Shown: in pieces, positions 40,901 to 52,900 of the stretch | How positions within the stretch are numbered: position 1 is the first letter of the stretch | Layout: each line of letters opens with the position of its first letter | NCBI GenBank assembly: GCA_023101725.1 | Contig: JALJCO010001224.1 | Location: 186,001 to 250,000 of the forward strand | DNA length: 64,000 bases | Source: Atherinomorus stipes | Lineage: Eukaryota; Chordata; Actinopteri; Atheriniformes; Atherinidae | Reading direction: 5' to 3' | Notes under the pieces: model-generated | Seen by the model: only the letters and a program-made list of their open reading frames with translations | What the model was told of the DNA's origin: nothing | Databases searched by the model: none | Translations under genes and position numbers: made by a program

Positions 40901-43900
40901 TATTCTTGGCAAAGGCATCCAACATGACATCATGAGTGTTGTGAGCTCTCCTGCTTCGGTGTGAAATAGTTTTGAAACTACATTCTTCTTTATGCCTGTG
41001 CTGTAATTCCTCCTCTTCTCCTCATCGATGAATCTGTTATATATTTCACTTTTATTTTGTCTTTATATGTTACAGACATAAAGTTTGCAGAGGTAAAAAT
41101 CTTCCTAGTAATCCTTTTGGAATTACTTCATTATATATTGTATTTTTTGATGGGCTTGTGTTGTTATCAAATACATAAACCATACATTACAGATCAAATC
41201 AGAGCTGATATATTATCATTGACTCTTGTTGGTGTGACTGTTGACATATGTTGGCTAATAAAAATAAAATGACTAAACTATTTCTTTGTCAATGAAAGGA
41301 GCACATTAATTTTATATTACTGTACTTTTAAGTAATGTTAAAAAATGGCTATTTTTCTGCTATTTAATTGACTATTAAATACTGTTCAGTTTCAGAGTAG
41401 AATGTATGAGCGACATGTATTTTTGTTGGCATTTTATCATGTTCAACATGTCTAAACATGCGGAAAAAGGGGTTTCATTTGGTTTATAGCTTTGTGAGTT
41501 GGGTTTTGTTCAAAGAGCGTTAAGTTGTACTTTACTGCATTTAAGTTCATCTTATTTTACACCGACTTTACTTTATTTGCTTAGAAAAAGGTATCTAATG
41601 AATGTAGTTTCAGTTTATAGCCTGTAGCACATTGTGTATGTTTCATGACTAAGATTTGATTTGTGCATTCATTGTAAATGGGGGTTTTCTTTCCCAGTAG
41701 TGGATTTAGTTACTGAAACAGAGGAGGAAAAAGAGAAGACAAGACCACATTTTTGTAATGAGCTGTTTTCATTGAGATAATTACTCAGAATGTCACACAA
41801 TGTTATATCCATCATGGCTGATTTCAGTCTCTAATCCCTCCAATCTGCCATGGATTCCAGCTGCTCTGCAGTGATTTTTAGAGTATGGGTCTTTATATTT
41901 AGACAGCCTGTGAGAATGTGCTCATGGATTTGTGTGTACTGTTGCATGCAAGTATTTCCCTTTTAGTGTACATCTGTAATGCAGAGTGTTGGCATATCTG
42001 TGCACAAAATACAAAACATGTTTGTGGAAGAGCTGTTACTGTAATGTGAGTGTTGTGAATGTGTGAGAGACTCTCTAGTCTATTTCTATTTAGGAAAATA
42101 CCCCATCCCCATCTTTAATCATACTAAAATAGCTTTCTACATTTGTTACACTTTCATTAAAAAGCCATTAGCAGCCAATTTTTAGCTGAGCTGACGAATG
42201 TGTTCGAAGCCAGAGGACGTTAAAGAGGAGGTAATCTGAGTCAGCTTTGATGAGCTCTGTTCTTTTCAGCTAAAGTTTCAGTGGGGTTGTCATGAATGGT
42301 TCTACCAGCTTAAGTGTAAAAGGGTGACTGAATGCTATTTGACATCACTGGAACCATCTCAAACTGTGATTATATGTTTGAAACAGTGAGCCACGTTTCA
42401 AGTCTCGCTCTTCTTGGTGTCAGCTGTGAACCATTCAAATGAGGACCAGGGTCTTCGCTTTTTACAAGCATCATACTAACTTCTGGTTTGGTTAGAAGCT
42501 CAAGAATAAGTGGACTGATAAAGACTGAGTAATACAGGGGAGAGAAGTTCTGCTTGTAAGACCCAGTGTGTGTCCATGTGTCTTTGTTTTTATATGTGTA
42601 TATGAGTGATTTAGAGGAGGAGGGGGTCTGTCTGAGATAAGGAGCTATTGAGTTTCCTTCATTTATTTTCTCACTCTGTAGGCGTTCGCCTTGCCTTGCC
42701 TGGCCTCCAATCTGCAGGCCTGCTGCTTTGATGTCAGCATGAGTTCACCAGCAACCTGCAGAGGGAAAAACAACAATAACAAAGATTGTGTTTATCCAGC
42801 AACGGTCTGCATGCTCCCACTAATCTAGTGAAACTTTGTGAAATTGACCAGTTTTAAAAATGTTTTGGTTTCAAAGATCAGGCAAGAAGGGTAGTAGCCT
42901 GCTAATCACTGCCAATGTGTTTTTTCTGTCTTAAACTGAAACTTAAAAACTGCTTTTTATTAAAAGGAAATACCACATTTTATTTTTTTCTTTTCAAATA
43001 TGCATTACACAACAAAAAAAACCCAACTCAGTAATGCAGTTCAGCATATCTCAAAGAGAAAGTCGCAGCATCTGGCTCCCCTAAATAAATCTAACAAATA
43101 CTTTTGATATATTACAGATACTGGAAGACTGAGACAGTTTTAAAAGTGTATTAAGTTTTTAAACAGTTCAAACAAATACTTGAATTAAATCTGCCTTCCA
43201 TGACCTAGAATGACCCACTGTCCCAGAAATGTTTGTATTTTTTTTCCCCACTCACGTTTTACATATTCACCCCACAGTTTACACATACACAAAAGTGTCA
43301 GTGATTGATAAGACATTGGTGGTTTCTAGTATCTACATTGCAGTTAGTTTGTTTATACAAGGAAAACCGTTGAGTGCTGCAGCAGCGCTGTTTCTAATAG
43401 CTGGAGGTGGTGTTGGAGTTCAGCTAATGTGTTAAACAGCTTAGATAGGTTGACCCAGTAGACGGACCCAACGCACTGCCTCCTGGACCCTGACTGAGTC
43501 AGACGTCTGCAGAGGGACAGAGGTCATGTCTGGGCTTCCTGTGCCAGACAACACCTCCACTGGTGCCCACTTACCCTCTGAGTAGGGGGTCCCCTTGCCT
43601 GTCACTCAGTTTTTTTTTTTGGTCTTTTTTATGGTCTCATAATTCTCTCAAAGACTCAGTATCTCTCGTCCACTCCCTCGCTGTCTCACTTTCTCTTACC
43701 CTGTTATTTTTTCCACTTATCTCATTGTTTCTTATGTATGTTTTTAACTACCATCACTTTTGTTCAATAGCTAAGTTGACATGCCTGTAGGGTAAGTAAC
43801 ACCCCCCCACCCCCACCCCCATTTTCCTGGTTCTTGTGTCCTTCTCTTTCTCTATTCTTCCATCCCTCATTCCCTGTCCTGTGCCCTGGCGTGGCATTGG

Positions 43901-46900
43901 AGGGATCAGTTTACCCGGCAGCAGCTGAGGTAGGCTTCAGTCATCCCAGGGCTTCCCTCTGAAAAGGCATTTTTCACCTCTGGAGAATTGCTCACTGCCC
44001 ACAGTGACATTGAGCGCTTAATTGCGCTACTTCCAAATTTGGCAGTCTTGTTCTTTAGTGGCAGTTCAAGCTCTTGAACTCGGTGTACACTTGGCTCACT
44101 GTGATATGCATTCCTTTAGGTATAGATATAGGAGTCTGCAGGGACGGAAGACTGTTTCTAATTCTAATAGGCTCATATGTTGCATTGTGATGGAAACTAA
44201 ATGCTGGGACATGTGACTGACAAGATTATGAGTCAACATGAATCTTTATACTTACCTTCACATGTAACATTTCAAGTAATTAGAAATTTCCAATAAAATG
44301 CGAATTATAAGGATTAACTTTAGATTAATTTGCATGGCAATCAATTCCTTAAAACCTTAATCTTATTGCTCAATTTGTTTACTCATTTCCACAACTAACT
44401 GAGGAGGAAATAACTGCTTGCCTATTGGACCTCTAACATCGATGCCTATAGTGAAGTTTTTCCCTTTTGCATACTTATTTACATACCGCAGGTGATACTT
44501 GTCTGTCAGTACACCCACTACTTGAATTAACCAAACATTTAAAGCTAAATCTTCATTATTTGAACAAACATTAAGAGAAATGTTTGTCATTAGTTTGCAT
44601 CATAGCAAATGTGTGTATGCTTGCACAGTAGATTGAACATAAGACTTGTCGGTGCCTCTGAGGTTGCCATTATCTCCTTTAAGACTTTTGAATGAAGTGC
44701 ATGACCATGGACTGCCCAAATATATTTGGTTTTGACACCTTGAGTGTTTATTTTAATCAAGTTAAGGGGTAACTCCCAAGACACTCAAATGATAAACACA
44801 TGTGATCTGCCCTTTCTTCGTCCAAATTCTCTGCCTTACTTACCACCCGGGTGTTACAATGTCACAGTCACCTCTAATAAATGTACTAGGTTTTAAATCA
44901 GGCACCTAACCACTTTTACTCCAATTTCTCTGTTTTTACAATGGTTATGTAATATGTCTTTTCTTTTTTTTTTTTACCTCCATTTATATAAGACTTTCCA
45001 GCGTATTATTGCCTACAGACTGATAGCTACTGCAAATATAAGTTTTAGGTATTCCTCCAAACTTTGTAAGTAATTATTTCCATTCAGAGATTACTGGATT
45101 ATTTATAAGGGCTGGGTATTGTCAACAACTTCATGACTCAATTTGATCTAGATTCTTTGGGTTGTGATTGATTTTGATATTTGATTCAATATTTATTTAA
45201 ATACTTTGTTGTTTATTCAGTAAGAAGCAAAAATACACAAATAATTACAGTTTCTGTTGTAAATTTTTAAGTATATATTTTTTATGCCCAGGTGAACATA
45301 TGTGGTATGTCACCTCACGTTTTTGAGCAAAAAAACATCTGAAAATTAAAAATAGTTGCCATTTTGTTGTTGTATGATCTCATGCGACCTCTTTCCATAC
45401 AACGTAAATAACACGCAGAGTGCCCCTATAGGTCAGGAGGTGATTTGCCAAATCAAGTAGAGAACCAGAGAAGTATTGCGGTGCATCCATTATTCGACTT
45501 ATACCCATCCCTAATTGTTTACTTTGATTAGTAAAAACAATTAACTTAAGAATTGAAACGTCCTCTTCCGGCTGCCGCTCCAGGTGCACTTGCTTCAAAA
45601 CTATGGCATTATTTTTATATCCTATGTGGGACAAGCAATAAAACATTTCCACGCACATATATCTCTTACATTCCAGATTTATCCGCGCGTGTAAATTGTA
45701 TAGTGCTGAGTGCGCAGGTTATACCTGCCCGTGCATATTTGTATGATCTTCAATGGCATGAGGCCATTCCAGAGACTTTGTATGACACATAGAAAACGCC
45801 ATTCAAAACCTCCATAACTGGATTCAGAGTCCAGACAGATGTTAGAGTGTCAGTTGTCTAACCTGTACATCTGCTACGCCACTCGGCATGTGCTTTGCTC
45901 CTTTACATGCTACCTTGTCTGGTCTGATCTGTTGGACTGATTTGTTATAAACTACATTTTCTAAAGCCTGACAGTAATGCTAACAGAGTGCAAAAAAATC
46001 AAGTCTCCTTTCAGTTCACTTCAAGTGTAAGATATTAAAGGGATTTTTTATTTTTTAACAAGCAAATCCCTCCTAAACATTGAAAACATGACAACAAACT
46101 CATTCAGAGAATGTAAGAATTTTCTAGTAGAAAGTTTACAAGTGCGCAAAGGAAATCTGTTTTTGGTGGAACGTCTGTCTGGTTTTCACCTGGTGGAATT
46201 TCTTTTTCCTCATTTCTTTGCTGTCGAGATTTGCTGGAAATATAATTCTTGTGCATTTATTCATTAATCTAACATAACTATTTTCACCAGGAGTCATTCT
46301 AGTGGAAGTCCTTGGCTGGTAGTCCTTTGACCTTTAATCTCCTGACCTCTCCACTGTTTCACATCTGTCTCTGTTGTTTTAATTGTGCCTTTAGACACAG
46401 AACACCCACTGGCCTGACGCCCTCTTCCAGCTGAACCAATAAATAACTTCCTTACCCTGAATCGTGGCTCATTTTGTTTATCTTCAGCCTCATCCCTGAA
46501 GATGATGTTCATTTAATCATCATTCCTACGCTCTTATAAAGACATACACTGATTTTGTATTGGCATTTTTGGACTGAATGATGCAACTGGTGTCTTGAGA
46601 GTAGATGACGTGTTGTAATTGAGGAGAGACAGTTTTTCTTCTCATCTGAGAACCAAAGTTTATTGGTAGAGGACATGGAATAGTTGTTAAATGGGAATGG
46701 GAGGATGATTAGTGTGAAGGTTTAGTGTAAGGACTAGGAGCAGGGAAGTTCAGTGGATGACATCCCATTACACTTCCCACTGTAGTGTTGACATAATCAT
46801 TCAGAGGGACTTTTGCCCCCCCCCCCCCCCCCCCCCCCCAACTTGCAATATTATAGTTCTCAGGAGTCAGATAAAGGTACAACTTGGTTGCAAACAAGAT

Positions 46901-49900
46901 TTTCATCAGAGACTAGACAAAGATGTCATATGTCAACAGAAAATGGACTCATTCAGTATGTGTAGCCTCATTTCAGCCTACATTATAAGACGGATCAATA
47001 GATTTCTAGATATAACAAACTGGAATAGGAAAAACCTTATTGCTTTTATAAAAACAACCAAAACACATCGTGTGAGTGTATTGGACATTTTTTTTTTCCA
47101 TTTCAGTGAAAAAATGTCACACAAAACAAAAATACCACTGTGCAGTGACCAAAAAGGTATACGCTGAAGCCTAAGCTCATATTGCCTGTTCTTCATACAA
47201 ATTTTAAATTAAGGATTCACATCAATACCTTTTTAAAGGAAAGAAAAAGAAGAAAACAAAAATATGATAGACAAAAGGATGAAAAATAACACATACTACA
47301 CATACATACTAGGTGATCCATAGCAGTCCATAGATACTCATTAAAATATATCTTAAGAATTGTAAGTGATATTATTTTTAAATATATGATTAAATCTCTG
47401 AAGTGTATTGCATAGTTTAATTTCAATTTCTAAGTTATTCCACAGCTGGACACCTTTAACTGTCAAACACCTTTGTTTTATGTCTGTTCTGGTCTTTATT
47501 TTGTTGAATAAGCAGCTCCCCCTCATGTGGAGTACTTGTACCTGAAACATCCTCTGAATACTCTCTGGAAACATTATTTTTTAATTTAAACATGGTTTGT
47601 GCAGTTTGTAAGCCAACCGGATCATCAAATTCTGTAGATGTCCATGAAAGCTGTTTATCATTCTCTTCTGTTTGATTTTTTTTTTGTTTTAATTTTTGTT
47701 TGCTTGTTTGTTTTTTTTTTTTCCAGGATGATCACGACAGTGGTTCTAGCTCCACCAGTCGCAGTGCCTCAGACAGCTCCAAGGCTGTAGCCAAGCCCCG
47801 CCGCCTCCAACAGGCAGCCCCGAGTGACCCAGACCTGCCCCCAGGTGAGTGATGGCCCTGGGCCCAGTGTGGCTTTGGTGTAGGCTCAATCCCAATTATT
47901 TACTCTAAAACGCTGTGAAGTATTTTGGCTTGTAAGTAACCCAAAGCCTGAATGTTTGTGCAGTTCTGCTGTGTTTTTTACTCGTGTACGTGGGTCAGAG
48001 TGAACATTGAGGATGCGTCTTTGATTAATCTTACATTGACAGCTCTTATCAAGAGCCATGGATTCCATGCTGAACCTACTACAGCACTTACCTGCACCTC
48101 ACTAAGAGAGCTCTTGTTTAATTTGGGATCTATAAAAGAGTTTAATGAATAGCTAATCAGAAACAATATTCTGTTTTTTTCTGGCAAGGGCTATTTTGTT
48201 TGTATATAAATTTATACAGTTGAATAAAAGGGCAACAGTCCTTGTAGACAACATTGTTGGGGAGAGGAGGAAATGGAGGCACAGTAAAATAAATAAAGAT
48301 TAATTAAAAAATGAAGCAAAATGGTGTAAAAATAAGGAAAAAGACACCATAAAACAGGGAGCAGTAACTAGAAAAGCTAGGTCAGTGTACCATCCAAAGG
48401 TTCTCTCCCAGAGCCCCTGTATGCTTAAATGTATGAACTTACACTCCTGGCTGGTTGTATCAGGGGAGGATCCATTTCCTGGCCTGATGTTATGAGATAA
48501 TATCTCTCCCCAGCTGTTAAAGCAGGGTGCCCCACACCCCAGCATCTCCCTTTGGACCCGTCTCCAACAGATCTCCCTGGTGTGTGTGTGAATATGTGCT
48601 TTTGTTTAACTTTTTTTTTTTGGTCTTAAGCTTTTAGTGTATCTGCGTTCATTTGTGAGCACATTGAGCACTTTTCCACCAGCGGTCCTTGTTTCAGTCT
48701 ATTACAGGCTATAGTGACAACTTGAGGGTCAGAGGTTGGGGCAGCTCAATAATAGCAAGGAAGTAGATGAATGCCGTAATCCCAGTCTTTCTAATTAAAA
48801 GGTAGAGGTTAAAAGGTAGATGGGGTAAAACTAACCTGCTATGACTCAGAGGATGTTTTCATAAGAATAAGATACAAACCAAACCTTAAAGGAGTCTTAA
48901 TGTGTTTAGAGGATGCTTTTTAAAATTGAAGACACAGCACATCAGTGAGCCCCAAATATTATTGGAAGTCTTCTTACATTTTCTTGGAAGGGATGTAAAT
49001 TTTTCTCTCTTCACATTGGGGAGCTTAAACATTTCAAGTTGTTTACCTCATATCCATGTAAACAGTTCCAGTTAATAATGTCCAATAATGTTCCAGTAAT
49101 GTCAACTTGGGAAAAAAAAAAAAAGATTTTTACAAATCAATCTCAAGTGTATCAAACTGATGTTGTTTTGCAAAGTTGCATTATTAAAGTATTTTTTCAT
49201 GCTGGGATTTAAAAAAGGCTGTTGATATCATAGTTTGGCTTTAATGCCTGAAGAGATCTTCACTGACAGTCTCTACTCACATCACCACTATTTATGCCAA
49301 TACTTTTATTATATGGGTATAATATATAAATCAGATGTTTTATTGTCTTACATAAACATGCTTTTTCCTCCTAACTGTAAAGAAACACCAGCTGTCTTGC
49401 TGTGATATTGACTAGGGATCGACTGATACAAATTTTTTAGGGTGATGAAAACATTTTCTCATCACCGATACTGCATTTGGCCCCAAATTAATATAATGAA
49501 GGACACAATGAAAACTAATTTTAAAACTCTTTTAAGATAAAAAAAAAAAAAAAACAAACTTAAAATTAATTGGCCTTTTACCATTATTGTATCCTTCCGT
49601 CTCACCCTGAGGAGGAAAATAGGATGCTAATTCATGTGCCATGTAGCTGTACAGAGACTTAATCCAGCTTAGGTGTGAGTGAGCATGAGAACTGTTCTAG
49701 TGGATTCCTGCTTTGAATTGTTTTATGTAAGTTCAAACATCATTTATTGTGGCAAGAATCTTTTTTTTTCTTTTTCTTTTTTTTTTAGAAAAGATTTAAC
49801 GTTTTATGTATTTGTGAGTTTGAAGTTTAAAAACTGAACTCTCCTGATGATGACGACAAAAGTTTTTTTATTTCCAGAAACCAAGCATGCTCTGTAAGAA

Positions 49901-52900
49901 GGTGGTTGCTTGTTATGCTGTTCGTGGGTCTTTAACTGTCAGGAGTGAAACATTGCTGTAATCAGGCTTTTCTGCATTTATCAGATTGTAGCATTTAAAG
50001 AGTGATCAAAAGTTTTCAATCCCTCGTAGAGCACAGCATGTGCCCCCCTTCTTCCTCAGCATGAATAATTTCTGACAGTGAGCAGGAATTTCAGCTGTCT
50101 AGATACGGAATTTTCATCCAGTGAAAGAGCTGCTTTAAAAACGCTTTAGGTAAATGTGTGTCAAGATAAGCCTACCACAAAGGTGCAATGCAAATATGAT
50201 AGCAGCATGCATGAATTATCTTGTCCTCTAACTAAAAAAGTTGTGCATAACACTGGACAGGTAACATACAGGTGGATGCAAATAAACCAGCTACAACCAG
50301 CTATAAAAAAAAAAACAAAAAAACCCCTAAACACACACGAAATAAACCCCTTTTATTGTACTTTTTATGTTTTATTGTTGCAATGTAAAGCATCCTTGAG
50401 TACCATGAAAGGCGCCATGAAAAAAAATGTATTATTATATTGGTGGCTGGCAAACAGCTTAACTTAAAGGCGCTATACCTTATTTTGCACATTTGCGAAC
50501 CTTGAGCGAGGTGAAGAGTGTAGTTTGAACTGTAAGCCCCGCCCCTAACTGTTTCTCCCATTGAAAAACGCTCCTACTCTCGTTTTTCTCTCCTCCCACT
50601 CAACATGCACGAAATAACGTGCACGTTTCATACTCTTGCATAAAGAAACTCTCCAGAGAAAACTTGCATCTTCCAGTGAAATTACTGTTTTGGTTGCAGT
50701 AAATGGCTGCAGATCAGCTAAATGACGTTTTCTATCATAACCGGTAGTTTACCGTAACTACAGTTATGCAAACAGATGCACAGTTATGACGAGTTATGAT
50801 GTTATAGGCGATGTTACAACATGACAGCCTGATAAAGTTTCTAACCAGCCACTTCGAGAAGCAGCGATCTAAAGCTTCGTCGTGTTGAGGTGTAAATATC
50901 ACTATTGTATACGTAGACCAGCAGAGGAAGCGCCAGCACCCGAGGACGTAAATGTTACTGAGAAGAAAGTTATTAAAAAACAAATACCTGTCCAGGCGGA
51001 CTTCGAGTCCACATTCAGTCCGAGGCGTCCGGCTGCTCTCTACCTTCAGTACAATCCACCAAGAACACGAACTTTATTCCTTCTTTGGTCTCTCCTGCGT
51101 TTTAAGCCTCTCTCCTCCTCAGTTTTGATGTTTTTTTTTTTAGGCTGTTTTGCTGCGGTATCGCCACTTTCCCTTCGGCAGACGCCATGCGGTTCTGTTT
51201 ACAAGTGCTGCCGTGCACGCGCGAGAGGAGGGCGCTTCTCGTTAGAAAACACTTGGAGTGGCTGATAGGAAACCGAAACTTATGTAGAATGAACCGCATT
51301 GGCATGAAGAGAGCGTCACGCCATCCTTAGAAACCTAAACTAAAAAGGCCTGGATTCATGCATATACGCAATCAATGAGTGATTTATTTTTATGAAATTA
51401 CCTCTTAACACACATTATACTGTGTAGAAAACATTTCTCTGAAAGAGATTAAAATAAAATCAGGTACAGGGCCTTTAACCTCCTCAGCCTCCATGGTACG
51501 GTCTGTGTTACCTTAACATACTAGACACATATTCAGCCCCTCGTTCTGTGTGCTGTTGTGTAGATGAATAACTTGTTTTTTCAGATTAAATGTCTGTTCT
51601 TGGTCTTGGATTTTTTTTTAAAATATGAATTTATAAATAAATGTTACTTAAAACCCAGTGCGACTTATGGGCCGGACAATACGGTACTTTGATTTTCATG
51701 TTAAGTATGACCCCAATGGTAAGGATGGGCAAAAGCATGACAGTATGCCAGAGGTGCTTCATAACACAGCTCCTTGTTTTGGTACAGAGAGGCAGATAGA
51801 GACGCCCAATGTTATTTTTTCTGGTAACGGACCAGAATGCATAAGAAAACCTGTTCCTGTAACAGGGCCAGATATAAAAGAATCATGTTTTCACCAGAAT
51901 GACCATCTCTGGCCCAAAGATAGTTGTTGGATCAAAAGCCTTGGCCGCAGGCCTTAAGAGAGTCCTGATCAATCCTGTTAAAACCCAGGAAGGGGAAACA
52001 CTATTGACCTTGGCATGCATTCATTCGCCTTCTTTTTCCTGACAGTATAAATGCAACTACTGACTCAAACATCTAGTGATTTCTTTTGTCTCTTCTGGTC
52101 TCATGAGGTTATTGATCCAGCTTGTATCTCTGCCATTGATGCTGCTCTGCCAGCTGACCACACCACAGCATAATTGGCTCTCCCTGCCACAAATCTTCAG
52201 CATCTCACTGCACGCGTCTGTGCTTCCATAGACAATGGAGGATTTTCACTCTTTTGTGCGGGGTGGGGGTGTAAGTCCTCAAGTCCAGTCAGTCATTAAG
52301 GTTTACACCGTAAAACTTCAGCCTCCTTACCCATGGTCTGAGATGTTGAGGTCATTCCTCATTTCATTAGACTTGAAATGTAGGAGCAGATTATAAAGCA
52401 AGAGGATTATTGTGTGCTAAAAAATTTTCATTTTATATTAAATTACTTATTATTGGATGGAAGCCCAGGTGCATTTGCAAGTGTCCTTTTTTACCCACTC
52501 TTTAAAAGATTAGAATATTTGTGGAAATTTCTTTTTAATGTACTCTGGCTGAATTGATCTTTTGATTTTTTTTTTTTTTCTGTTTTCAGTCCAATCTGGA
52601 AGGAAATGTCACAATAGTACATAAGGCTTATGTAGTGCAGAAGTGCACTTCTGCTTCCATTTTAGTACTTTTGTTTGTATTTGTATTCACTCATCTTAGA
52701 TATAAGTGTCCAGTCTGAGAATTGTAGACTATGCAAGTGTGTGTTCACTGAAGAAGACCAAAATCCACGGTCCAGTGCAACTGCTGTTCTGGTTCTGCAC
52801 CCTTTACTCAGAAAATCAATACAACAGCTGGTCTGGTGTTACTGGAATTTGCTACTTATGGATGCAGAGTGCCCCACAATGGTAAAGACAAGCGCTTTCC

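Larger units (their letters stand above)
24514..47726 (+). other. vps13b: vps13b intron 3 (23.2 kb)
   Basis: The largest intron in the window. It holds at least ten delimitable DNA-transposon relics, described separately, a LINE fragment near its 3' end, and long AT-rich unique stretches (about 27500-32900, 38000-45000 and 45530-47200) where I see only chance ORFs, homopolymers and TTTA-type simple repeats. The acceptor lies behind a long T-rich tract (47671-47726). Confidence 0.85.

Noticed and set aside
50882..51265. 127-codon open frame as a host gene
   Set aside because: It lies wholly inside a TTAA-flanked element and has no recognised domain; better explained as element sequence.
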